NCBI GenBank assembly: GCA_031426735.1
Contig: JASJPK010000039.1
Coordinates: forward strand, 1 to 43,469
Reading direction: 5' to 3'
Length of the DNA: 43,469 bases
Origin: PFJX01 sp031426735
GTDB taxonomy: Bacteria > Pseudomonadota > Gammaproteobacteria > Burkholderiales > Thiobacillaceae
Shown: one piece after another, positions 15,657 through 23,341 of the stretch
Position numbering within the stretch: the stretch's first letter is position 1
Layout of the letters: each line of letters starts with the position of its first letter
Notes under the pieces: generated by a model
Told to the model about the DNA's origin: nothing
Seen by the model: the letters and a program-made list of their open reading frames with translations, nothing else
Database searches by the model: none
Made by a program: the position numbers and the translations under genes

Positions 15657-16808
15657 TCAAGCCTGTTCGGGTTTTATTTGTCGCTTGACCCGGGCGATAG
15701 CATCCAGCAGATAAGCCAGCAACAGGCCGAAACAAGCCGCAACCAGCGTCACGATCAGGATGATTGCGATTCGGTTCGGCCCGGATGGCAGATCCGGATG
15801 CACCGGCCGGTCGAGTATCTGAACGACACCGGGATCTTTGGCCTCATCCAGCTTGGCCATCTCGAATTGCTTGGCGAGCAATTCGTAGAGGGTTTCGTTG
15901 TATTTCACCTCTCGCAGCAAGCGCAGGTTGTCATTGGCGGCTGCGCCGGTCTTGCTGTTACCGGCCTGGCCGCCTTCGCTTCTAGCCAGCTCCTGGCGCA
16001 GCGCGCCGAGTTCACGTTGCGCCTGCAGAAGCGCCGGATTGGTATCGGTGGCATAGCCCCGCATCGCGGCAATGCGAACCTCGGCGGCACTGATCTGGCC
16101 GCGCAGATGCGCTGTCGTTGCGAGCAGCCCCTGCGCTTGCGCCGAGACATTGACCAGTCCGCCATGCTGCATTGCTTGGCGAGCGCGCCCTTCGATTTCA
16201 GCCAGCTTGCCGCGAATCTGGCCGAGTTGCGCTTCGTAGAACAGCCGACGTTGCCTTGCCTCGTTGAACTGCATCGACCGATTGATCTGATCGAGTTCTT
16301 CGACATAGCCATTGGCAAGCTGCATCGCGTGCATGGGAACCACGTCACTGACCTCGATAGTGATGACCCCGTCACGCGAGTACGTGATGCCTGACATCTT
16401 GGCCAGCACACGACGTACCTTGGTTGGATATTCCTGGCCATACCAGGCGCCCAGGTTGAACTTGGCGATCAGGGCATCGGCCACCGTGCGGCTTCTGAGG
16501 ATGGCAACGTAAATTTCACTGGGATTGCGCATGCCCATCATGTTCAAGGCCGATGAATTCGCCCCACCCGGCAGCGCCAGCATCGCCATCGACGATGAGT
16601 TCACCGTGCTGGGCGGCAGGATTCGGGCACTGGCGGTGTACATGTCCGGCAGCAATAGATAGGCCCCCAAGCCAGACAGCAGCGCAGCGGCAAGCGGCAG
16701 GGAAAAAACCAGCCACCTGCGCCGGATCACCAACCGCACAAGATTCAGCAGAAACGAGGCTTCATCCTGACGGGCCTCGGGGGCGGTTAAGAGGGGTTCC
16801 TGCGTCAT
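15657..16808 (-). CDS. Wzz/GNVR chain-length-determinant co-polymerase
   Basis: 383 residues counting from the ATG at 16808. A cytoplasmic N-terminus, a first membrane helix (about 24-48), a long periplasmic coiled-coil region rich in Gln/Arg/Ala, and a second helix near the C-terminus (about 338-362) are the classic polysaccharide co-polymerase plan. There is no Walker-A kinase domain after the second helix, so this is a Wzz-type rather than full Wzc-type protein, and no separate kinase is in the window. It sets chain length and bridges to the Wza-like exporter at 7254. A TTG codon at 16820 could add four residues; I prefer the ATG. It is the first gene of the EPS operon, 19 bases before the exosortase gene. 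Confidence 0.85.
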   Translation of the reverse strand: MTQEPLLTAPEARQDEASFLLNLVRLVIRRRWLVFSLPLAAALLSGLGAYLLLPDMYTASARILPPSTVNSSSMAMLALPGGANSSALNMMGMRNPSEIYVAILRSRTVADALIAKFNLGAWYGQEYPTKVRRVLAKMSGITYSRDGVITIEVSDVVPMHAMQLANGYVEELDQINRSMQFNEARQRRLFYEAQLGQIRGKLAEIEGRARQAMQHGGLVNVSAQAQGLLATTAHLRGQISAAEVRIAAMRGYATDTNPALLQAQRELGALRQELARSEGGQAGNSKTGAAANDNLRLLREVKYNETLYELLAKQFEMAKLDEAKDPGVVQILDRPVHPDLPSGPNRIAIILIVTLVAACFGLLLAYLLDAIARVKRQIKPEQA

Positions 16809-16883
16809 TTTGTCTCGCAATATTTCGTCGGCGCCGGCTTGCTGCAGTCCATGCCCACCCCTGCCTAATGGAGTCGCTTCTCA

Positions 16884-16910
16884 GGCAGTCGCTGCATCGG
16901 TGCGACTGCC
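16884..16910. terminator. Hairpin between the coiled-coil and Wzz genes
   Basis: GGCAGTCGC and GCGACTGCC form a perfect 9-bp stem with a 9-base loop, 70 bases past the coiled-coil stop codon (16980) and 76 bases before the Wzz start. No T-run follows on the minus strand. It probably marks the boundary between the Ton/porin operon and the EPS operon. Confidence 0.4.
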
Positions 16911-16979
16911 GAATCTCAAGCGCTAAGCCTGAAATTCTATGAAGGGCATGTGTCAGGACGATGAAGCGAAGCTGCTCAA

Positions 16980-17645
16980 TTACCCGCCCGGCGGCTTGAT
17001 CAGCTTCTGCTCATCCAGCTTGTCGCGGTATTCCTCCAGCAGGTTTTCGACTTCCACCCGCTTGAGGCCGGTAAAGGGCTCTTTCTGCGCCAGGATTTCG
17101 CCGCAGGTTTTCTGCTCGAAGCGGGTCATCAACGCGCGGCCGGTCTGGTACAGCTGCAGGTTCTTGCCCTCGCAGGACGCGATTTCCCGCTCCTGCCGGG
17201 CCTTGACGCCTTCGAGCTGGCGTTTGTCGGCCTCGCTGCGGGCCAGGGTCTGCTGGGTCTGACCCAGATTCTTCGCGGTCTCGGCCAGTTTGGTTTCGGT
17301 GTCGGCCAGTCGGGTCTGCGTCGCGGCCAGGTCCTGTTTGACCGCTTCCAGGTCCTTCGCCAACTGCTCGCCATGCGCTTTTTCCTCGCTCAAACGCTTG
17401 TCGAGCTTGCGCAGCTTGGCCTGCGCCGCCTTGGCTTCCTTGCGGGCCTGATCGCGTTCGATGCCGAGCGCGGCCTTTTCCTGTTCCAGCGTGGCGATCT
17501 GGCCTTGCACCTGCTGCAACTGCATCTGGGCGCGGCGCATGGCCTCCTTTTCCCGGCTCGCTTTCTTGTCGGATGCGGCGAAGGCGGAACCGCAAGCCAG
17601 CGATCCCAGCACCAGTAACACTACAAGTCGTACTCGAAGATGCAT
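16980..17645 (-). CDS. Periplasmic coiled-coil protein
   Basis: 221 residues. A signal peptide ends near GSAFAASD, followed by a continuous heptad-rich coiled coil (about 30-160) dense in Gln/Glu/Lys/Ala, then a short globular end with two Cys (CEGKN and KTCGE) that may form a disulfide. I chose the ATG at 17645 because AGAGGA sits seven bases before it and it begins at the signal peptide; the frame is open for ten more codons. It follows the ankyrin gene by 26 bases. The family is unrecognised; as last gene of the ExbB-TonB-porin cluster it may be a structural accessory in the periplasm. Confidence 0.7.
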   Translation of the reverse strand: MHLRVRLVVLLVLGSLACGSAFAASDKKASREKEAMRRAQMQLQQVQGQIATLEQEKAALGIERDQARKEAKAAQAKLRKLDKRLSEEKAHGEQLAKDLEAVKQDLAATQTRLADTETKLAETAKNLGQTQQTLARSEADKRQLEGVKARQEREIASCEGKNLQLYQTGRALMTRFEQKTCGEILAQKEPFTGLKRVEVENLLEEYRDKLDEQKLIKPPGG

Positions 17646-17671
17646 CGTTGTTCCTCTGGCGATAGACGGTT

Positions 17672-18433
17672 TCACAAGGTGCTCACGCCATGTTCGACCA
17701 GCAGTTTCTGGATCCGCTTGTTGTCATTGAAACCCGTCGCATCGAGCGCATTGCCTTTGCTCCGGTCCTGCACGTTGACGTTCGCGCCCATCTCCAGCAT
17801 GAGCCGGACCACCGCCTCGAAACCTTCGAACGCCGCCACACTCAGCGCCGTGCGGCCTTCCCGGTTGAACAGCGCATCATCGGGCCGCGCCGCCATCAGC
17901 ACGCGGATGACCTCCAGCCGATTCATGCCGGCGGCGGCGGTCAACGGCGTGTTGCCGTCGCCGCTCTTGCGGTCCGGGTCGGCGCCGGCCTGCAGCAGCA
18001 GCGCGGCGATGCGGGCGTGGCCGCGCAATGCGGCTAGTCCGAGCGGTGTATAGCCGCCGCCCTTCAGGTCGGGATCGGCGCCGGCATCGAGCAGAAGACG
18101 GGTGAGCTCCACATCGCCGCGCGCGACTGCATACACCAGCGCGTTGCTGCCGCGCGGTCCGGTCAGGCCGTTCGGGTTGACGCCCTGTTGCAGCAGCTTT
18201 TCAAGCTGCGCCCGGTCACCCTGCTCGGCGGCCTGGATCAACGCAAGTTGCTCGGCCGTGGCGTATTCCGGCTCGGCATCGTTGCCGGTCGCCTTGATGC
18301 GGGCGAATTCAAGCGGGTCTGGTTTATGGCGTGCTTCCGCTTTCGCTTCGGGCAGCAACCAGGTATCGCGCTCGGAGTCGAAGGCGTGGGCCGGGGCAGT
18401 CAGCGCGAGCAGGAGAAAGTAGGTCGGCAACAC
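17672..18433 (-). CDS. Secreted ankyrin-repeat protein
   Basis: About six ankyrin repeats cover most of the protein, with repeat signatures such as GYTPLGLAALRGH, GNTPLTAAAG and GRTALSVAAFEG, preceded by a signal peptide (LPTYFLLLALTAPAHA) and about 45 residues of linker. It is likely a periplasmic protein-binding scaffold. The start is uncertain. An ATG at 18508, inside the porin end, would add 25 residues, much of it translated from a REP element; I prefer GTG at 18433, which begins at the hydrophobic signal core, with the weak GGTGG upstream. It lies between the porin and coiled-coil genes on the same strand. Confidence 0.8.
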   Translation of the reverse strand: MLPTYFLLLALTAPAHAFDSERDTWLLPEAKAEARHKPDPLEFARIKATGNDAEPEYATAEQLALIQAAEQGDRAQLEKLLQQGVNPNGLTGPRGSNALVYAVARGDVELTRLLLDAGADPDLKGGGYTPLGLAALRGHARIAALLLQAGADPDRKSGDGNTPLTAAAGMNRLEVIRVLMAARPDDALFNREGRTALSVAAFEGFEAVVRLMLEMGANVNVQDRSKGNALDATGFNDNKRIQKLLVEHGVSTL

Positions 18434-18480
18434 TTTGTCGACGTTCCACCCGATAGGTCGGCAAAGGTTTGCCGACCTAC
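18419..18480. repeat. BIME-like REP pair between porin and ankyrin genes
   Basis: GTAG plus stem GTCGGCAA/TTGTCGAC (18419-18442) and stem GTCGGCAA/TTGCCGAC plus CTAC (18457-18480). Here the GTAG and CTAC flanks point outward, opposite to the pairs at 21270 and 40119. The left unit overlaps the probable ankyrin start codon and encodes part of its signal peptide. Confidence 0.75.
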
Positions 18481-18494
18481 GTATCGAGCGATGC

Positions 18495-20057
18495 TTAGAA
18501 CTTGGCATTCAAATCAACCTGAAACACGTCGACGCCGAACGGCAGTCCGTCGATCTCATCGGCCGACATCCACTTGGCGGAGAGCCAGGTATTGCGGTCG
18601 AGGCCGTACAGCGCGCCCAGGTAATAGCCCTTGGCATCGGTGCCGCCCAAGCGGAAATCCGAATCCACGAAGGCATCCAGCGCCGCGTCGCGTTCCAGAT
18701 GGCGGTAGCCCAGGAACACTTGCCAGTCGCCGGGCAGCGCGATGCTGGGATGGCCGACGGTGACCTTGGCATGCCAGCCCAGGGTTTTTTCTTCGTAACC
18801 CGCACCCATGCGGGTAACCATCTCGCCCTTGTCGTAGCCGATGTTCTTGACCACATCGGCGCTCAGAATCACGTGCACGGGGTCGAAAAAGGACAGATCG
18901 GCCATGGCGGTGAAATTCACCAAACGGTAATCGGAAGCCAGACCCCAGACCGAGTCATCCTGGGTGCCGTTGTTGTTCGAGTCGGTATCGATCACGTATA
19001 GCGAGTTGCCCTTCTGCCGAAACTGCGGCGCAGTGCTGTCGTAATTGCCGTTGACGGTGGGCGTGGTATTGAGCACGCCGGCGACCTGGCGATAGTCGTA
19101 AACGCCGATTCCGAAGCGCCAGCGGCTGTATGCGCCGCTGCGCCAGTCCAAGCCGGCCTGGGCGGCATAAAGCCATTTGTCATTGGCCCGATTGGTGGTC
19201 GAGGCCTCCACTTCCTGCAGCGGGAAGACGCCCAGCGTGAAGAAGGGTTTGGCAGCCAGGGAGTGGTTCGGCCAAGGTTTGAACGTAGCCGCTACGCCCT
19301 CGAAATTGACGTCGTCGTCCCACACCAGATCGGTGCTGAAAAAGGGGTTGGGAATGCGGCCGCCGCTTGCCTCCAGCCAGTCCCAGGGCTTGGCCTTGAC
19401 AAAAGCGCGGTCCAGCACCAGGGAATATTTGTTGGCGGTTGTACCCAATGTCTGGTTGGTCGAGACGGGGTCGGCGGTGTTGCCCGTGGTGAGCCGGAAG
19501 CCGGCCGCAACGTTATCCGTCACCTTTGCCGAGAGTCCGAGCCGCGCGCGCACCCGCAAACGCTGGCGGTCTGCGCTGGTATTGGCCAGCGTCGTCCCGG
19601 CGGCCTGAAAGAATGCCGGCGCAGCATTGTCGTCGGCGTACAGATCGTTCTGCTGCCGGACGCGGAAATCGCCTTCCCACTTCAACCGATCCACCCATTC
19701 CGGCACCGCGTTGACATCGCCCCAGCGCTCCGTCTTGGCCTGCGCCACGACTTCCTGGCGGATCTGTTCGCGGATTTCCCGCTTCACCACTTCCGGGATG
19801 TAGGGCACCCGCACCACGCCGGCGGCCGCTTCCGCCTTGGCGGCGGCATCGGCATTGCCCTGGCCTTTGCTTTCAGCCTGCTTGACCAACGCCTTGGCCG
19901 CTTCGTCGGTCAGGATGCCCTTCTCCACCAGGGCATCGAGGATGGCCTGGGTGGTCTCGCGCAGCGCTTCGAGCTGTTCCCGCTCGCCGGCATGGGCGGG
20001 GGCGGCCGCAATGATGGCCAGCGCCAGAACCAGCGGTTTGATATAGGTTTGATTCAT
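18495..20057 (-). CDS. Putative outer-membrane porin (Porin_5 type)
   Basis: 520 residues: a signal peptide ending AAPAHAG, then a helical region (about 24-110) rich in Glu/Ala/Lys that may span the periplasm or trimerise, then a beta-barrel from about 125 with alternating aromatic/polar strands and Asp/Asn-rich loops. The C-terminus ends in Phe (LNAKF), the usual outer-membrane assembly signal. This is the putative porin family often seen in proteobacteria. It follows the TonB-like gene with only a REP between them, and no classic TonB-dependent receptor plug is present, so it may be the outer-membrane partner of this ExbB-ExbD-TonB set. Confidence 0.8.
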   Translation of the reverse strand: MNQTYIKPLVLALAIIAAAPAHAGEREQLEALRETTQAILDALVEKGILTDEAAKALVKQAESKGQGNADAAAKAEAAAGVVRVPYIPEVVKREIREQIRQEVVAQAKTERWGDVNAVPEWVDRLKWEGDFRVRQQNDLYADDNAAPAFFQAAGTTLANTSADRQRLRVRARLGLSAKVTDNVAAGFRLTTGNTADPVSTNQTLGTTANKYSLVLDRAFVKAKPWDWLEASGGRIPNPFFSTDLVWDDDVNFEGVAATFKPWPNHSLAAKPFFTLGVFPLQEVEASTTNRANDKWLYAAQAGLDWRSGAYSRWRFGIGVYDYRQVAGVLNTTPTVNGNYDSTAPQFRQKGNSLYVIDTDSNNNGTQDDSVWGLASDYRLVNFTAMADLSFFDPVHVILSADVVKNIGYDKGEMVTRMGAGYEEKTLGWHAKVTVGHPSIALPGDWQVFLGYRHLERDAALDAFVDSDFRLGGTDAKGYYLGALYGLDRNTWLSAKWMSADEIDGLPFGVDVFQVDLNAKF

Positions 20058-20127
20058 TTCGTGGTCTTCATTTCAAAGCGTAAGAAGCATCTGCCGAGCT
20101 ACGGAACGGCCGTCGGGGAATTCATCG

Positions 20128-20147
20128 GTCGGCAATCCCTTGCCGAC
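20128..20147. repeat. Single REP hairpin before the porin gene
   Basis: Stem GTCGGCAA/TTGCCGAC with loop TCCC, between the TonB-like stop codon (20170) and the porin start (20057). It matches the right half of the BIME pairs but lacks the GTAG flank. Confidence 0.7.
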
Positions 20148-20169
20148 TATCCGCGCCTTCATCGCCCCC

Positions 20170-20832
20170 TCATCGCGACACCACGCGCAGCTTCACCGGC
20201 TGCGGCATGTCTTCCGGCAACGGATCGCGCAGGGTTATCGCCAGGATCTCGCGGCGCAGCGCCTCATCCAGCTCGCCATTGCCGCTGCCCTTTTCCATGC
20301 GCACGCGGGTGACACCGCCGGCGAGGTCGAACCAGAGTTGCGCGACGATCTGGTAGTCCTTGCCCTGCAGGGCCTTGGCGCGCTTCAGCTCGTCTTCCAG
20401 CTGACGTGAAATGCGTTTGGAAAACCAGGCCATGCGGTCGCCGCCACCACCCAGCGTCGTGATGTCGCGGCCACCTTTGCGCGCCGCCAGGCCGAAGCCG
20501 TCGCTACCGGCGCCGCCATCGGCATCGAGGCCGAGCTGTTCGCCGGGCGGCGGACCTTCGTCCTGCGGCTGATCCGGCGTCGGCGGCGCTTCCATCTGCA
20601 CCTCTTCCGGCTTCGGCTGCTCGATCTTTTCCGGCTCGGGCAGCTTTTCCTCCGGCTTCGGCGGCGGCGGTTTGACCAGGGAAATGGTCTGTACGCGGTT
20701 TTTCTCCGGCGGCTCGGCGTTATCGATGAAGCCCTTCACCAGCCAGATCACGCCGGCCGTGAACAGCAGCAGGAACGACAGGCCGGCGATGACCGGCAGC
20801 CGGCTGCGCAGGGACTTCTTGTTGCCCGACAT
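20170..20832 (-). CDS. TonB-like energy transducer
   Basis: 220 residues with the TonB plan: a cytoplasmic start (MSGNKKSLRSR), one membrane helix (about 12-34), a Pro/Glu/Lys-rich periplasmic rod (PPPPKPEEKLPEPEK and on, about 50-100), a Gly-rich hinge, and a C-terminal domain (about 155-220) with VAQLWFDLAGGVTRVRMEKG as the TonB_C strands. It would carry energy from ExbB/ExbD to an outer-membrane partner. The ATG at 20832 lies two bases after the ExbD stop codon; longer reading into exbD is unlikely. The Gly-rich LGGGGD segment before the C-terminal domain is unusual. Confidence 0.85.
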   Translation of the reverse strand: MSGNKKSLRSRLPVIAGLSFLLLFTAGVIWLVKGFIDNAEPPEKNRVQTISLVKPPPPKPEEKLPEPEKIEQPKPEEVQMEAPPTPDQPQDEGPPPGEQLGLDADGGAGSDGFGLAARKGGRDITTLGGGGDRMAWFSKRISRQLEDELKRAKALQGKDYQIVAQLWFDLAGGVTRVRMEKGSGNGELDEALRREILAITLRDPLPEDMPQPVKLRVVSR

Positions 20833-20834
20833 GC

Positions 20835-21242
20835 CTACTTCACCAGCTTCTGCGTGACCAGGCCGAGTTGGGTAATGTCCAGCCGGCCGCACAGGTCCAT
20901 GACTTCGATGACCTTTTCGTAGGCGATTTTGGAATCGCCCTTGATCACCACCGGCAGGTCCGGCGTGATTGCCTTGAAGCCGCGCAGCCGGCTTTCCAGC
21001 TCGCTCATGCTGACCGGATAGGTATCCAGATAGACCTGGCCGTTGGCATCGATGGTGACCGCCTTGGTCTTCGGCTTGGCCAGGCTCGGCGCCGCGCTGG
21101 CCTTGGGCAGATTGACCTCGATGCCCTGCACCGTGGCGGTGGTCATGATGATGAAGATGACCAGCAGCACATAGGCCAGATCCAGCATCGGCGTGATGTT
21201 GATATCGTCGAACGGCTCGTTGTCTTCGCGCAGTTCAGACAT
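20835..21242 (-). CDS. exbD: ExbD/TolR-type proton-channel subunit
   Basis: 135 residues. The single N-terminal membrane helix holds the essential Asp in INITPMLDLAYVLLVIFII. The periplasmic domain has VTIDANGQVYLD and VVIKGDSKIAYEKVIEVMD, both typical. With ExbB it forms the proton-driven motor that energises the TonB-like protein encoded just downstream. The gap to the upstream exbB-like gene is occupied by a BIME element. Confidence 0.9.
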   Translation of the reverse strand: MSELREDNEPFDDINITPMLDLAYVLLVIFIIMTTATVQGIEVNLPKASAAPSLAKPKTKAVTIDANGQVYLDTYPVSMSELESRLRGFKAITPDLPVVIKGDSKIAYEKVIEVMDLCGRLDITQLGLVTQKLVK

Positions 21243-21269
21243 GGACGGAGCCCCCCGAACGCGCTATTC

Positions 21270-21364
21270 GGCGGCAAGGGATTGCCGCCCTACGAATGGA
21301 CACCGACGTCCCCGCACCCCACCCCGAACCCACGAACCCCGTAGGTCGGCAATCCCTTGCCGAC
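21270..21364. repeat. BIME-like REP pair between exbB-like and exbD genes
   Basis: Stem GGCGGCAA/TTGCCGCC with loop GGGA followed by CTAC (21270-21293), then GTAG followed by stem GTCGGCAA/TTGCCGAC with loop TCCC (21341-21364). It is the same inward-facing arrangement as at 19-85 and 40119-40184. It lies inside the operon and could affect relative amounts of ExbB and ExbD. Confidence 0.8.
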
Positions 21365-21377
21365 ATCCCCGCCGCCT

Positions 21378-23153
21378 TCATCGCGAGTAGGTCTCCGCGA
21401 TCTTGGCGATGTATTCGTCGACGAATACATGCATGTCGGCGCTGATCGACTTGATGCGCGAACCCAGATAGTTGTAGCCGAACAGCGAGGGGATAGCGAC
21501 GCCGACGCCGGCGGCAGTGGCAACCAGCGCCGCCGCGATACCGGGCGCGATGGCCGCAACGTTGACGTCGCCGGTGGCGGCAATCGCCGCGAAGGTGATC
21601 ATCACGCCGACCACGGTACCGAGCAGACCGAGAAACGGCCCGCCGGAAATGGCGATGGTGAGCAGCACCATCAGGCTGTTCAGCTTCTGGTTCTCGCGCA
21701 CCAAGGTACCGTCCAGCGTCGCGCGGATGGCGTTGAGCGCCTGCGGCGACAGCAGCACGTCGGTGCGCTCGCCGACCCGCTTCTTCACCTCGTTGATGCC
21801 GGCGTGATAGATGCGATACAGGCTGGCGTTCTGATGATGGTCGTGATGGCCGAACATGATCGAAGCCAGGCCGGCGTCCTTCAGATCGGCGTCTTCGCTG
21901 TCCTCGGCCCGGTCGAGCGCGGCGGTGTGCGCGCTGTCGAGGCTGCGAAACGCCTCGATGAACTGCTTGTTGGCCTTGTCGGTCTTGCCGATCACCATCG
22001 CCTTGGTGGTCATCACCAGCGTACTGATCGCCAGCATGATCATCAGAATCACGATGACCACCCAGCCGTCCAGCGTCACGTTCTGCAGAATGACGCCGAA
22101 GTAGGACGCCTCGCCGCCCCCCTCCTCGCTCTCGTCCTCACCGAACACCGTCAGCTTGGCATCCACGCCCTGGCCCAGCGCCGCCGCCTTGATCCAGTCG
22201 GCGCCGCGCGCCACATTGGCCATGTTCAACTCGTCCATCTCGCCGTGGAAACCGCGGCCGAGCGTGATCGGCCCGTTCATGTCCGGGCAGCGCCCTTCGG
22301 AACCCGCCACCTTCTGGCCGTTGACGAAAAGCGAGGTCTCGTCACCAATCGACAAAGCAACATGGAACCAGCTCGACGCCGGCAGATCGACCGGGGGAAC
22401 GCTACGCAGATCGACGCTGCCGTCATTCACCGAAGCGATCAACTTGCCGTCCTGCAAGGCCACGACAATCGACTTGTCGCCGTCAACGCGACTGAACAGA
22501 ACACCGTTCTGCTTGGCATCGGTGGAGCGCACCCAGACCGAGAAAGTAAAGCCGGTCGCCGAACCGATTTTCATCGACGGCGTCGCCGGAATGTTCAGGG
22601 TGGCTTCCCCATCGAAGCTGAAACCGCTGCCAATGGCAGCGCCGGGAATGCGTGCGCCGGTGAACTCAGCCGCATAGTTGGCGTAACCGGTCGCATCCTG
22701 CGGCGCACCGCTGGGTTCGCTAAAGTGCCAGGCGCCGATCTGATTGGCGTCGTAGCTTCCCTTCGCGTCGCTGGCGGCAACCGCATTCTCGTTGCCGGAA
22801 TACAGCCAGATTTTCTGCGTCTTGTTGCCCGGCTGCAGCTTCGGCACCTGCACCCAGAGCATCGCCAGCTGGTTGATCGCATCGAACTTCTCGATGTGGA
22901 ACTTGAGCGGCGTCGTGTCGTCTTCCGCGACGAAACGCAGATCGGCGCCATCATCCTTGGCCGACATGAAATCGAAGTTGCCGGTATGCAAGCGCACCAG
23001 CACCGGCACATTGGACAAGCCTTCCTTCAAGTCGGCGCCATCGACTGCAGTATTGAGCACGATGGCCTTGCGCGCGGCCCAGTCGCTGTTCCACCAAGCC
23101 ATCGCGGGTGAAGCCGACAGCAGGATCAGCAGGGAAAGCAGGAAACGCGTCAT
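21378..23153 (-). CDS. DUF2341-LamG-ExbB/TolQ fusion protein
   Basis: 591 residues. A signal peptide (1-19) is followed by WWNSDWAARKAIVLNT, the opening of a DUF2341 domain (about 20-125), then a LamG/concanavalin-like lectin fold (about 140-305, with FTFSVWVRSTD and WFHVALSIGDETSLFVNG). After an acidic linker come the MotA/TolQ/ExbB channel helices (about 350-580), including GGPFLGLLGTVVGVMITF and the conserved TAAGVGVAIPS. The protein would place two beta-sandwich domains in the periplasm on top of a proton channel. It starts the ExbB-ExbD-TonB-porin group, after a 188-base palindrome-rich gap. It is much longer than ordinary ExbB (about 240 residues). Confidence 0.9.
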   Translation of the reverse strand: MTRFLLSLLILLSASPAMAWWNSDWAARKAIVLNTAVDGADLKEGLSNVPVLVRLHTGNFDFMSAKDDGADLRFVAEDDTTPLKFHIEKFDAINQLAMLWVQVPKLQPGNKTQKIWLYSGNENAVAASDAKGSYDANQIGAWHFSEPSGAPQDATGYANYAAEFTGARIPGAAIGSGFSFDGEATLNIPATPSMKIGSATGFTFSVWVRSTDAKQNGVLFSRVDGDKSIVVALQDGKLIASVNDGSVDLRSVPPVDLPASSWFHVALSIGDETSLFVNGQKVAGSEGRCPDMNGPITLGRGFHGEMDELNMANVARGADWIKAAALGQGVDAKLTVFGEDESEEGGGEASYFGVILQNVTLDGWVVIVILMIMLAISTLVMTTKAMVIGKTDKANKQFIEAFRSLDSAHTAALDRAEDSEDADLKDAGLASIMFGHHDHHQNASLYRIYHAGINEVKKRVGERTDVLLSPQALNAIRATLDGTLVRENQKLNSLMVLLTIAISGGPFLGLLGTVVGVMITFAAIAATGDVNVAAIAPGIAAALVATAAGVGVAIPSLFGYNYLGSRIKSISADMHVFVDEYIAKIAETYSR

Positions 23154-23217
23154 TGGAAAAACTCGGCTGTGAAACGAAGTCGAGCATTCTGGGTCGGGGC
23201 TGTTACAGCCCGGTTAA

Positions 23218-23247
23218 GGCGGCATGAGCCGAACGGCTCATGCCGCC
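23218..23247. repeat. Perfect 30-base palindrome, ATGAGCCG family
   Basis: GGCGGCATGAGCCG and CGGCTCATGCCGCC form a perfect 14-bp stem around AA. It lies 95 bases after the second GT41 stop codon and 65 bases before the DUF2341-ExbB start, so it may end the adhesin operon. The core recurs at 43094-43113 and 43179-43224. Confidence 0.7.
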
Positions 23248-23258
23248 CACCACCCCAT

Positions 23259-23324
23259 GTAGGAGCGCCTTCCTAGGCGCGATTTTCCGGTGTCGAAGCA
23301 TCGCGCCTTGGAAGGCGCTCCTAC
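23259..23324. repeat. Inverted repeat, TAGGAGCGCC family
   Basis: GTAGGAGCGCCTTCCTAGGC... (23259-23283) and its inverse (23300-23324) pair over 25 bases with one mismatch around a 16-base loop, just after the second GT41 gene. Other copies are at 43289-43347 and 43431-43460. This is a widespread proteobacterial intergenic repeat type. Confidence 0.75.
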
Positions 23325-23341
23325 GGAAACAGCACCCAGCG

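Noticed and set aside
21357..23111. A 584-codon plus-strand frame opposite the DUF2341-ExbB gene
   Set aside because: Antisense artefact: composition is His/Arg/Gly-rich, and the minus-strand protein is a clear multidomain ExbB.
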